This document shows positions 10,701-55,151 of a stretch of 64,000 nucleotides of DNA, one piece after another. The notes under the pieces are model-generated. The model did not search any database and was not told the origin of the DNA. It saw only the letters and a program-made list of their open reading frames with translations. A program made the position numbers and the translations under genes. This stretch comes from Lingula anatina (lineage: Eukaryota > Brachiopoda > Lingulata > Lingulida > Lingulidae). Numbering within the stretch: the stretch's first letter is position 1; every line of letters starts with the position of its first letter. The DNA is taken from contig NW_019773513.1 in assembly GCF_001039355.2 (NCBI RefSeq), positions 1,033,193 to 1,097,192 on the forward strand, written 5' to 3'.

Positions 10701-11264
10701 GATTTGTAAACAATGGGGTATATTTAATATTTAGACACAGGCATTATTGTGAGGGGGGTTTTCCCTGAAATGCCATTTGTCCAGGAAATTTTTAAGTTAT
10801 AAAGAAAAAACATTCTGTTAGATAAACCTGTATGATTTATATTTTGTTGAAAATTCAAGTACTTCATATATGATCAAAGAGTTTCTATACACATCTTTAT
10901 ACAGTTTATTAATCACTGAAATAATTTAATTCGTGCATGTGTTAGTACAAGCCTAACAAGAATTCAATGGAACATCTCACCACACAGCTATCATAATGAC
11001 CACAAATGCTTTATACTACTAGTAACTATACACTCATTAGGCTTTGCAACTTCTGCGAAGTTTTTTTATATAACAGTTTGAATATCAAATAAGCAGAAAA
11101 AATTTCTAGCATAAGTTTACAATATACAAGTCCACTCACTTATTGGAAGCCAAACCCTCAGTAAGGGGGTTTCTTCTAAAAAGGCAGGACTGCACAAGGA
11201 CCTTTGTGGCTGGACTCTCTAGACAAACAACGCGCAGTGTCCGTTGGAAAACATTAAATGGCAT
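7707..11264 (-). CDS. MRPL2: Mitochondrial large ribosomal subunit protein uL2m
   Basis: Four minus-strand exons, 11140-11264, 10560-10684, 9042-9302 and 7707-8170, join in consistent phases to give 324 residues from ATG 11264 to TGA 7707-7709. MRPL2 is the mitoribosome L2 protein, which supports the 23S-type peptidyl transferase centre. The Arg-rich N-terminus without acidic clusters (MPFNVFQRTLRVVC) fits a mitochondrial presequence. The body carries the family signature: GGGNRRKYRMIDW, then ATIALVAAGEVKRYILAT, then GSLPLGTLVNSVEVYPG, then CMATVGQIANPDH and LTKAGVNRWFGIRP near the C-terminus. The exon 2 donor at GAAG/GTGTGC is chosen because it aligns without gaps to the human GGRDHTG...GIGGG segment; the nearer CTG/GTGAGC donor breaks the frame. 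The tail after the WFGIRP motif is basic and differs from the human one. Confidence 0.92.
8283..8328 (+). other. G-run cluster, potential G-quadruplex
   Basis: Runs of four to six G separated by one to three bases (ggggttgggggtggggggtg and onward) lie in the last MRPL2 intron on the strand opposite to the transcript. The transcript therefore carries a C-rich, pyrimidine tract. Confidence 0.6.
8776..9080. repeat. Three imperfect ~110-bp tandem units overlapping MRPL2 exon 3
   Basis: Each unit runs: taggtggtgatttc, then caagtaca or similar, then catactct...cacctgt, then cttgatgac or ctcatgac, then gcatgagga or gcaggaaagg. The third unit includes the end of the MRPL2 exon and its donor (exon end at 9042). 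The other two are intronic copies with donor-like CAG/GTGATA and CTGTGAGAG sequences on the minus strand. Confidence 0.65.
9719..10051 (-). CDS. Hypothetical 110-residue ORF inside MRPL2 intron 2
   Basis: An uninterrupted ATG-to-stop frame on the same strand as MRPL2, within its second intron (9303-10559). I do not recognise the protein. It begins basic (MTYLKPRKKQ), has one short hydrophobic stretch (STTCAVLGFLLSDTLY, about residues 36-51) that could be a membrane segment, then a hydrophobic LLYLIPPHVILVSN and a polar tail ending PIDEHSF. The stretch and the 150 bases 5' of it are CpG-rich compared with the introns, as at an unmethylated start region. Against it: no polyadenylation signal found just downstream, and other frames of this GC-rich stretch are open too. 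It could be a nested gene, a pseudogene or chance. Confidence 0.25.
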   Translation of the reverse strand: MTYLKPRKKQTTTVYYNKIRFIRYNRLIAQNACISTTCAVLGFLLSDTLYKNSQLTSEDCVMRLLYLIPPHVILVSNARENPHDAPTALATDALTTRKKGTESPIDEHSF

Positions 11265-11872
11265 CTTGCTTCTTTTTTCCTTTTTCAGTCCTAAGAAAAT
11301 GATAGATTATGATCACCATCAATGTCAACTGCTATATGTACAAAAATTTTAACTCGAGTATCAACGTACTAGGGTTAAAGCAACCGTCGACAAATAGTGT
11401 CGTCGGCTGCAAATATTTTAATCCAATCATAAATACCCACAACACCATGATAACATACTCTGATGTAAGGTTTCAATAAACACTCACAATGCACCATGAA
11501 ACGCCTCCAAAAATCTATCTAGCATTTCTCATTCTTTCCCCATGCCAAGCTCCTCCATTTTAACTCTGAGATCGGATTTTACGAACTGAAAAATACTCTT
11601 ATAATAAAAAAAGAGAGATCCATGTACAATTTTTAATACCTTTTGCTGCAAAAAATTAATATGGGTGAAAAATGTATGATATTCAAAATGTATCTGTTTT
11701 AAATTCTATAAAGTAATAAAATAATAGTACTGGTTCGGAGAGTTTATCCAATCTTTTATTTCTATATCACTTCCTGCCGAGAAGCGCATGCGGGGCGGCC
11801 TTAGAAATTAGCGTGAAACGTTAGTGTGACGATAGTATTTTATTGTTAAAAGAACTAGATTTGAAGCAACTG
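11265..11872. promoter_or_regulatory. Shared divergent promoter region of MRPL2 and LSM8
   Basis: The two start codons face away from each other with 608 bases between. The stretch at about 11765-11835 next to LSM8 is CpG-enriched (GCCGAGAAGCGCATGCGGGG, GCGTGAAACG) and lacks an obvious TATA box. On the MRPL2 side a minus-strand acceptor-like TTTTCTTAG lies about 26 bases before the ATG, so MRPL2 could have an untranslated first exon. Confidence 0.55.
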
Positions 11873-13359
11873 ATGGCCTCAGCAATAGAATCATACGTTG
11901 GGCGTATCTTTTATCTTGTGGGAAGTACTTTTTAGTTATTTTGTGCAATAGCTACGCAGAAATATATCATTCGCAGAGTAAGTTCGCAAACTCAAAGGCA
12001 AGCGAAAGTAAAATATCTAGCAGTATTATGTTTAATTATAGTTAATACCATTTGCTATTAGTAGTACTACTGCGTGGCAAGCTCTTTAAAGTTAATGATG
12101 AAAAAAGAGAGTGCAAATTGCTGTCGCTTTAATGTATTCTAAATTATTGACGTTTCTTTTTTTACACAAAGACGTTGTTTTGGTAGGCTATTTCAGTGTT
12201 TTTTTTGGGGGGGGGGGTATTTATCCTTTTTATTTTAATATATCTAATGTATAATAAATAAAGTGTAGTGTATTATCAGATTGTCGTGGTTGTGTGTTCA
12301 CCTTAACAGTAGCCAGGAACTGTGTCTGTGATCACATCAGATGGCAGAATGATAGTGGTGAGTAGAATCCAATAGATGTATTTTTATTTTAATTTGGTCA
12401 TGGCATTTTTCTATTATTATAATTATAATAATAATGATAATAATTCTTTATTGAGCACTAAAATGCATGCAGGTTACATTTTACATGCTCTCTACTGTTA
12501 GTTTTATAACGTGTAAATACAAAATATTTATGGCTTTTTTTAAAACTTTTTTGAACAGAGGTGTAGAAGTTATTATTACAATGTGCATATAAAATGCATG
12601 CTTTATTTTAGGACTGACCATTTTTTCTTTCGGAATCATAATTGATTTTTGTAAGTGGATTTAATGCATACAAAAACTACATTTTTATTCCAGTAATCGT
12701 ATCGAATGTGTACTGTAGTATAATAACCAAATAAGGCTTCACCTTTTGCTTTCATTTTCCATGAACAGTTTCCCTGCAACTTCCCAACTTGTCTGCTAAT
12801 TGCTGTGTATGTTTTCAGGGGACACTGAAAGGATTCGATCAAACAATCAACCTTATATTAGATGAAAGCCATGAGAGAGTGTACAGTTCACAGCAGGGAG
12901 TGGAGCAAGTGGTATTAGGCTTGTACATAATCAGAGGAGACAATGTGTAAGCAATCTTATGTGAGAGTTGTTCTAAATTAAGTGGCATTCAAAATGTTCA
13001 CTAAATATTACCCAGCTTATCATTTGTTGGTGAATCTGCTAAGTGAAATATAAGTTCTGTATAAGGACAAAGTATGACATCATACAATTTCAGTATGTTC
13101 CTGTAGTTAACATGTATGAAATTATCCAAAAGCATGCTTGTGGCTCTTGCCATCATGCAAATTGTCCATCAAATACTATATGCAGAAAAATACCTATCCA
13201 AATACTTAGGTGGTTAAAACTCTTTGGTTTAGTGTAATTAGTGTGTAATGTTTTGGTTTCTGTTTCAGGGCTGTAGTTGGAGAGATAGACGATGAAGCGG
13301 ACAAACAAGTAGACTATGTTAACATCAGGGCAGAACCTCTTAACCCAGTACAACATTGA
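11873..13359 (+). CDS. LSM8: U6 snRNA-associated Sm-like protein LSm8
   Basis: Four plus-strand exons, 11873-11903, 12317-12357, 12819-12946 and 13269-13359, join to exactly 96 residues, the length of human LSm8. LSm8 completes the nuclear LSm2-8 ring that binds the U-rich 3' end of U6 snRNA and supports U4/U6 assembly. The protein starts MASAIESYVGRTVSVITSDG. It carries the Sm1 motif through GTLKGFDQTINLILDES and the Sm2 motif in VVLGLYIIRGDNVAVVGEID, and ends IRAEPLNPVQH. The short first exon was found by matching phase (31 bases, ending in the C of the Arg codon CGA) to the second exon. The last exon recurs at 14674 and 18308 because of repeated blocks downstream. Confidence 0.95.
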
Positions 13360-14463
13360 TACTAAATTATCCTATAAGATTTACTGATGTCATGCTACCT
13401 TTTGAGGAGATCCTTCCGTTTTCTAACGTCACCATGAAGTTTTAGAAACAAATTGTTTGACCGTAGCCTGAAAAATAAGTGGCAGACAAGTGAGAATAGA
13501 TGGAAAGGGTTGTGCCTCAGCGGTATGAAATGGAAACAAAATAATTATTGTAGCCTTTGCCTGATGCAGTGTTCGAGACTCATAGTGCTACAACATATTG
13601 GGATTCTGCCAGTACAGCTAGTATTCTTTTAAAGAAATGTTTAGTTTTCAATTTTTAATTTTGTCATAAGTACAGTTGGGTTGCAGCATTGCACATATAT
13701 TAATTGATCCAGCTTATGAAAAAAAAAAGACTTTTTTGTATATAATGTACATTATGTAAATACATGCAACTGCCCGAAGAGGTTTTTACAGTGAATAGAA
13801 GATTCCTTCCACAACTATTTAGTTCAAAGGCATCTTTAACTGCCCTGACCGATATAAATAAAAGAATTAAGAAACAATAACTCTGATTTTTGAATATGGC
13901 TTATATTTTTTTCGTATCTCAGTTTATAGTCATAAAAGAAATTTACAAGACTAATTTCCTTCACTAAACACAATATCGTCTACATGTACATGTCATCATA
14001 AAATCCTTCACCTATACCGTTTTCACGACAGAAATACATACAACTGTCTTTTAGCATGGTGGACATGCAATAAATAATATATCCAGAGTACAATGGTGGT
14101 GTTTATGTCTTTAAGACAACACTGAACAGTTCCTTTTGGCAATGATTGTATTTATAGATGATGCCCTACTTCATTTCATCAACTTTCGGCCCATTTCCAG
14201 AGGATATTGACCAACCTGATGTAGTACCAGTTTTTCTTGCAGGTGCCTCTGCTATTTTTTTTTTCACTTGGTCAACCAAATTCCTTTTTAGTTGTTTCAA
14301 CGAACCTCTTTTTTTTTTTTAATTGAAGTTTGACTGATTTCCTGTGGTTAGAAATTGTATTTGCACATCCTGCTGTAAAAGACGAGGTTTAAACGGCCCA
14401 TCTCCAATGGGAACTGACCTCAAGTCTTGTACTAAAAAACACTGTGAACATTTGAATTGCTCT
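13060..14463. repeat. Copy 1 of LSM8 last exon plus 3' flank
   Basis: This block starts in LSM8 intron 3 at TATAAGGACAAAG and runs to the single N at 14464. The same sequence restarts directly after that N. The coding part of the last exon (13269-13359) gives the same protein in all three copies. Confidence 0.9.
13857..13862 (+). terminator. LSM8: Polyadenylation signal of LSM8
   Basis: AATAAA about 500 bases after the LSM8 stop. It is preserved in the two extra copies of this region, near 15267 and 18896. Confidence 0.6.
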
Positions 14464-14464
14464 N

Positions 14465-17400
14465 TATAAGGACAAAGTATGACATCATACAATTTCAGTA
14501 TGTTCCTGTAGTTAACATGTATGAAATTATCCAAAAGCATGCTTGTGGCTCTTGCCATCATGCAAATTGTCCATCAAATACTATATGCAGAAAAATACCT
14601 ATCCAAATACTTAGGTGGTTAAAACTCTTTGGTTTAGTGTAATTAGTGTGTAATGTTTTGGTTTCTGTTTCAGGGCTGTAGTTGGAGAGATAGACGATGA
14701 AGCGGACAAACAAGTAGACTATGTTAACATCAGGGCAGAACCTCTTAACCCAGTACAACATTGATACTAAATTATCCTATAAGATTTACTGATGTCATGC
14801 TACCTTTTGAGGAGATCCTTCCGTTTTCTAACGTCACCATGAAGTTTTAGAAACAAATTGTTTGACCGTAGCCTGAAAAATAAGTGGCAGACAAGTGAGA
14901 ATAGATGGAAAGGGTTGTGCCTCAGCGGTATGAAATGGAAACAAAATAATTATTGTAGCCTTTGCCTGATGCAGTGTTCGAGACTCATAGTGCTACAACA
15001 TATTGGGATTCTGCCAGTACAGCTCGTATTCTTTTAAAGAAATGTTTAGTTTTCAATTTTTAATTTTGTCATAAGTACAGTTGGGTTGCAGCATTGCACA
15101 TATATTAATTGATCCAGCTTATGAAAAAAAAAAAAAAGACTTTTTTTGTATATAATGTACATTATGTAAATACATGCAACTGCCCGAAAAGGTTTTTACT
15201 GTGAATAGAAGATTCCTTCCACAACTATTTAGTTCAAAGGCATCTTTAACTGCCCTGACCGATATAAATAAAAGAATTAAGAAACAATAACTCTGATTTT
15301 TGAATATGGCTTATATTTTTTTCGTATCTCAGTTTATAGTCATAAAAGAAATTTACAAGACTAATTTCCTTCACTAAACACAATATCGTCTACATGTACA
15401 TGTCATCATAAAATCCTTCACCTATACCGTTTTCACGACAGAAATACATACAACTGTCTTTTAGCATGGTGGACATGCAATAAATAATATATCCAGAGTA
15501 CAATGGTGGTGTTTATGTCTTTAAGACAACACTGAACAGTTCCTTTTGGCAATGATTGTATTTATAGATGATGCCCTACTTCATTTCATCAACTTTCGGC
15601 CCATTTCCAGAGGATATTGACCAACCTGATGTAGTACCAGTTTTTCTTGCAGGTGCCTCTGCTATTTTTTTTTTCACTTGGTCAACCAAATTCCTTTTTA
15701 GTTGTTTCAACGAACCTCTTTTTTTTTTTTAATTGAAGTTTGACTGATTTCCTGTGGTTAGAAATTGTATTTGCACATCCTGCTGTAAAAGACGAGGTTT
15801 AAACGGCCCATCTCCAATGGGAACTGACCTCAAGTCTTGTACTAAAAAACACTGTGAACATTTGAATTGCTCTGAACAACTTGAACAAGGTAGATACTTA
15901 AGATACCCAAACAACGCACTGTATCATAGAGTGGGGTTGCAATTGCACTGAATGATATTTTAATTACTTAATAACAAAGAGAACTCACTGGGTGACCAAA
16001 TATCTGGGACTGTGGCATGGAGAAGCAGTATACAGGCTTGCCAACATCTTGAACCATCCAATTTTCTTTGAATACGGTTAGTACTCATGTTCTCAGATCT
16101 GTCATGTTTTTCCAAATTAACCAAAAACCCATCCCCTGCTCTGCAAATTCACAAACCAAAAAAGCATGCAGCAGAGAAGAATGGCTCCAAAAGTATGTGT
16201 TCATCAAATATGTGTTGTGAATTTTTTCATGGGGCAAGCATGTATACTGTTCCTTGAATTAAATCTGTAAAATTCCAAATCAACGATGAATTAATCTGAA
16301 GGATGTGTTTGGCATGGTTGATTCAAGCGTAAGTTTATATTTGTTTACTATTAAGGGCAGAAAACCATGGCAATAGATTCAAGTGTGCAGTCGCAAATTC
16401 AACAAGCATAATTATCATTCATAACCAGCATAAGTCGAATGGACAGCAGCTTGAATGACAATAAGGTAATGTTATGCTGTAAATACTTCCTGTGAAGTAA
16501 AACAGCATGTTTATGTTCCCCCTAAATTTCTAAACTTCCTAACTTCTAAGACTGTGTGACAGTGCACATACTAAACCTACAGACTTTTACTATGACAATA
16601 TGTTCATGATCAAATACTTATTATTTCACAAAGTGGATTGTAGAGCAGCAACCTAATTTTTACTTAATTCCTTTTCTGCTCTCACATTCTGTGACATGCC
16701 TTTTCGTACATGATACAGCATTCCAATGTTCCATACAATTAAAAAAATTGGTACCCTTTAATTGGTTGCAAGCATCCTTTCACTGCTACCTCAGAACCAA
16801 TTCCAGCAACAGTCAATAGAACCACATCATGCAATGGTCCCTTTAGAGTGAAAAAAAATTGTGAATATCTATCCCAGCCTTTAATATCTCGTGCTTGTAA
16901 TCTGTATTGGAAATCAGACCACTAACTTATGTTACACAAAGACAATAGTTCTAAAATATGTATGGATGTCTGACAGTGCAAGTTTGCCCAATTTCAGGTC
17001 AAAAGTAGTCCTGTCTGAATGTTACTTTATTAGTTGTACCAGTGTAAAGTCAAAAGTAGTCTTGTCTGAATGCGGGTTTATAAGTTGGACCAATATCAGG
17101 TCAAAAGTTGTCTTGTCTGAACACTGCTTCATAATACATCAGAAGAGGGTACTTTTTTCATCCTGAGTTTCAGAAATGTGGACTTCTGTACTGGGACACC
17201 TGTTATCTTGCACAAAGCTCTGAACACAGTAAAAGTGCTTTTAAAATACATGTGTGTCATCTTTCTCATGTGAGGCCATTCCAATTGAGCAGAAATGTCC
17301 ACTATACTACTACATCTGGCAAATAATTTTGCCGCTGTCGTCATGTCCTAACTTTCCATACCATCACTGTCTTGTATAGAATGTTTCTATTGAACTCTTT

Positions 17401-17709
17401 GCTCATCATATCACATTATAAAACATTATGACCTTCTGTCTGACCTCTTCTCAAAATTGCTCAAGGGATATTAACAGATCCCAGTCTAGATGAGCTTCTC
17501 TTGGGATATAGATGGCAGCACGTGTGATTCTTACACCTGAACACAGCTTCTGTTACTTATATATAGACCACAAAAGTTGAAGACTCCCAGCAAGATGAAA
17601 ATCTGGCACATCCATATATCACTGTTTCTCTTTTATAACCTTTGTAGATGACTTCAATAGTCCTTGGACATGGTGGCAACTGATACATAGAAGCCCTGAA
17701 CCCAACAGC
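14465..17709. repeat. Copy 2 of the LSM8 3' block, extended
   Basis: A contig bounded by N at 14464 and 17710. It opens at the same TATAAGGACAAAG word, carries the LSM8 last exon at 14674-14764, and extends past the end of copy 1 to AGCCCTGAACCCAACAG. It differs from copy 1 by a few substitutions and homopolymer lengths. Short ORFs here are not conserved in copy 3 and are not called. Confidence 0.9.
16996..17130. repeat. Three ~58-bp tandem units (TCAAAAGTAGTCYTGTCTGAA)
   Basis: The word GTCAAAAGT(A/T)GTC(C/T)TGTCTGAA recurs three times at roughly 57-58-bp spacing, each followed by a TTTATAAGTTG-like or similar tail. The same array is in copy 3 at about 20622-20755. Confidence 0.7.
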
Positions 17710-17710
17710 N

Positions 17711-18099
17711 CTCATTTTTTACCCCCGAGTTCTATTTGCCGATAGTTCGTTATATCCGTTGTTTAACTAAGCATTTCTGTTTTTTATTAAAGCACCGTTG
17801 ATCTCCTAATATTATAGTTTTTCTTCCCGCCTTCGAAATGTTCAGCGCAAACGCGGTGTCCTGCTTTTGATCCAAACTTGCTATATCTTCCTTTCTTTCT
17901 ACCTTATTTTTCATTCTAACGGGTTTGTTGGGAACTTATTAAACCTCATGTGTCAATCTCGCTTACTGTTATTGTAGTAGCGGGACAAAAAGCACGTAAA
18001 CCCAGCCATGGTTTTTAGCACCGCTGTAAGTGTTTCGACGTAGCAGGGCTCCCCTACCCACAATGCAATTTCAATTTCCGGAAAAGATGAAAAAGGCTA
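17711..18099. promoter_or_regulatory. Promoter-like unique block joined to LSM8 intron sequence
   Basis: This stretch has no counterpart elsewhere in the window. It lies between the N at 17710 and the point (about 18100) where copy 3 begins at ATAAGGACAAAG. It is CpG-richer than its surroundings and contains an ETS-type CCGGAAA (about 18078). On the minus strand there is ATG in a good context (AACCATGG) followed by 14 codons and a GTAAGC donor-like site, which could be a first exon. It may be one end of an insertion in one haplotype, or a chimeric contig end. Confidence 0.35.
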
Positions 18100-21000
18100 A
18101 TAAGGACAAAGTATGACATCATACAATTTCAGTATGTTCCTGTAGTTAACATGTATGAAATTATCCAAAAGCATGCTTGTGGCTCTTGCCATCATGCAAA
18201 TTGTCCATCAAATACTATATGCAGAAAAATACCTATCCAAATACTTAGGTGGTTAAAACTCTTTGGTTTAGTGTAATTAGTGTGTAATGTTTTGGTTTCT
18301 GTTTCAGGGCTGTAGTTGGAGAGATAGACGATGAAGCGGACAAACAAGTAGACTATGTTAACATCAGGGCAGAACCTCTTAACCCAGTACAACATTGATA
18401 CTAAATTATCCTATAAGATTTACTGATGTCATGCTACCTTTTGAGGAGATCCTTCCGTTTTCTAACGTCACCATGAAGTTTTAGAAACAAATTGTTTGAC
18501 CGTAGCCTGAAAAATAAGTGGCAGACAAGTGAGAATAGATGGAAAGGGTTGTGCCTCAGCGATATGAAATGGAAACAAAATAATTATTGTAGTCTTTGCC
18601 TGATGCAGTGTTCGAGACTCATAGTGCTACAACATATTGGGATTCTGCCAGTACAGCTAGTATTCTTTTAAAGAAATGTTTAGTTTTCAATTTTTAATTT
18701 TGTCATAAGTACAGTTGGGTTGCAGCATTGCACATATATTAATTGATCCAGCTTATGAAAAAAAAAAGACTTTTTTGTATATAATGTACATTATGTAAAT
18801 ACATGCAACTGCCCGAAGAGGTTTTTACAGTGAATAGAAGATTCCTTCCACAACTATTTAGTTCAAAGGCATCTTTAACTGCCCTGACTGATATAAATAA
18901 AAGAATAAAGAAACAATAACTCTGATTTTTGAATATGGCTTATATTTTTTTCATATCTCAGTTTATAGTCGTAAAAGAAATTTACAAGACTAATTTCCTT
19001 CACTAAACACAATGCCGTCTACATGTACATGTCATTATAAATCCTTCACTTATACCGTTTTCACGACAGAAATACATACAACTGTCTTTTAGCATGGTGG
19101 ACATGCAATAAATAATATATCCAGAGTACAATGGTGGTGTTTATGTCTTTAAGACAACACTGAACAGTTCCTTTTGGCAATGATTGTATTTATAGATGAT
19201 GCCCTACTTCACTTCATCAACTTTCGGCCCATTTCCAGAGGATATTGACCAACCTGATGTAGTACCAGTTTTTCTTGCAGGTGCCTCTGCTATTTTTTTT
19301 TCACTTTGTCAACCAAATTCCTTTTTAGCTGTTTCAATGAACCTCTTTTTTTTTTTTTTAATTGAAGTTTGACTGATTTCCCGTGGTTAGAAATTGTATT
19401 TGCACATCCTGCTGTGAAAGACGAGGTTAAAACGGCCCATCTCCAGTCGAAACTGACCTCAAGTCTTGTACTAAAAACACTGTGAACATATGAATTGCTA
19501 TGAACAACTTGAACAAGGTAGATACTTAAGATACCCAAACAACGGACTGTATCATAGAGTGGGGTTGCAATTGCACTGAATGATATTTTAATTACTTAAT
19601 AACAAAGAGAACTCACTGGGTGACCAAATATCTGGGACTGTGGCATGGAGAAGCAGTATACAGGCTTGCCAACATATTGAACCATCCAATTTTCTTTGAA
19701 TACGGTTAGTTCATGTTCTCAGATCTGTCATGTTTTTCCAAATTAACCAGAAACCCATCCCCTGCTCTGCAAATTCACAAACCAAAAGAGCATGCAGCAG
19801 AGAAGAATAGCTCCAAAAGTATGTGTTCATCAAATATATGTTGTGAATTTTTTCCTGGGGCAAGCATGTATACTGTTCCTTGAATTAAATCTGTAAAATT
19901 CCAATCAACGATGAATTAATCTGAAGGATGTGTTTGGTATGGTTGATTCAAGCGTAAGTTTATATTTGTTTACTATTAAGGGCAGAAAACCATGGCAATA
20001 GATTCAAGTGTGCAGTTGCAAATTCAACAAGCATAATTATCATTCATAACCAGCATAAGTCGAATGGACAGCAGCTTAAATGACAATAAGGTAATGTTAT
20101 GCTGTAAATACTTCCTGTGAGGTAAAACAGCATGTTTATGTTCCCCCTAAATTTCTAAACTTCCTAACTTCTAAGACTGTGTGACAGTGCACATACTAAA
20201 CCTACAGACTTTTACTATGACAATGTGTTCATGATCAAATACTTATTATTTCACAAAGTGGATTGTAGAGCAGCAACCCAATTTTTACTTAATTCCTTTT
20301 CTGCTCTCACATTCTGTGACATGCCTTTTCGTACATGATACAGCATTCCAATGTTCCATACAATTAAAAAAAATTGGTACCCTTCAATTGGTTGCAAGCA
20401 TCCTTTCACTGCTACCTCAGAACCAATTCAAGCAACAGACAATAGAACCACATCATGCAATGGTCCCTTTAGAGTGAAAAAAATTGTGAATATCTATCCC
20501 AGCCTTTAATATCTCGTGCTTGTAATCTGTATTGGAAATCAGACCACTAACTTATGTTACACAAAGACAATAGTTCTAAAATATGTATGGATGTCTGACA
20601 GTGCAAGTTTGCCCAATTTCAGGTCAAAAGTAGTCCTGGCTGAATGCTACTTTATTAGTTGTACCAGTGTAAAGTCAAAAGTAGTCTTGTCTGAACGCGG
20701 GTTTATAAGTTGGACCAATATCAGGTCAAAAGTTGTCTTGTCTGAACACTGCTTCACAATAAATCAGAAGAGGGTACTTTTTTCATCCTGAGTTTCAGAA
20801 ATGTGGACTTCTGTACTGGGACACCCGTTATCTTGCACAAAGCTCTGAACACAGTAAAAGTGCTTTTAAAATATACGTGTGTCATCTTTCTCATGTGAGG
20901 CCATTCCAATGCATTGAGCAGAAATGTCCAATATACTACTACATCGGGCAAATAATTTTGCCGCTGTCGTCATGTCCTAACTTTCCATACCATCACTGTC

Positions 21001-21338
21001 TGGTATAGAATGTTTCTATTGAACTCTTTGCTCATCATATCACATTATAAAACATTATGACCTTCTGTCTGACCTCTTCTCAAAATTGCTCAAGGGATAT
21101 TAACAGATCCCAGTCTAGATGAGCTTCTCTTGGGATATAGATGGCAGCATGTGTGATTCTTACACCTGAACACAGCTTCTGTTACTTATATATAGACCAC
21201 AAAAGTTGAAGACTCCCAGCTAGATGAAAATCTGGCACATCCATATATCACTTTTTCTCTTTTATAACCTTTGTAGATGACTTCAATAGTCCTTGGACAT
21301 GGTGGCAACTGATACATAGAAGCCCTGAACCCAACAGT
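18100..21338. repeat. Copy 3 of the LSM8 3' block
   Basis: It matches copy 2 over its whole length with more substitutions than copy 2 shows to copy 1. It carries the LSM8 last exon at 18308-18398 and, unlike copy 2, continues without a break into the 3' flank of the kinase gene. It is probably the alternative haplotype of 13060-17709. Confidence 0.85.
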
Positions 21339-21777
21339 GCAGGCAGGGAACTCCGTCCAACAACAAGAGAAGTCTGAAGTGAAACGCATGATGATAATGT
21401 AAGATGCTTCTTTGAAAGAAACTGGTTTGTCTGCATCCTCTTATGGGCTTTTTCTTTAGTAAAAAAAGCCCAGGCCTTTATCCATCAATCTATATATTTC
21501 ATCACTGGATGACGAGTTACAATCGCCCTGCCCATATGTTGGATGTCCATATTTGCTTCTTTCAAGTCAAACACACCCACAATTGGTTCTAAGGTTGACA
21601 GACTATCTTTTGAACTGAAGACCCTTTTTTTTCAGCTGTGGGGCACTCGGGCCCATTGTCTACAGTGTAGTCGAGTCGGTTGTAACAGTGGTATGATCTT
21701 CAGTTCTAACAGGGCTGGTACTGTTGATTGGCCTTAGGAGTGACTTCTCTCCACTCTCCTCTGTATTATGTGATCCT

Positions 21778-55151
<33,374 letters not shown>

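Noticed and set aside
15729-15914. Minus-strand ORF with several Cys residues
   Set aside because: The equivalent sequence in copy 3 (19290-19538) is frameshifted and gives a different peptide, so there is no coding constraint.
16891-17166. 91-residue ORF with repeated SKVVLSE peptides
   Set aside because: It is a translation of the 58-bp tandem repeat, and differences from copy 3 are not biased towards silent changes.
17129-17344. Minus-strand ORF conserved between copies 2 and 3
   Set aside because: The copy 3 frame changes at its N-terminal half through an insertion, and nothing resembles a known exon.
17940-18013. Minus-strand ATG and donor as first exon of MRPL2
   Set aside because: It ends in phase 1, whereas MRPL2 exon 2 needs a phase 2 partner, which the exon at 11140-11264 supplies.
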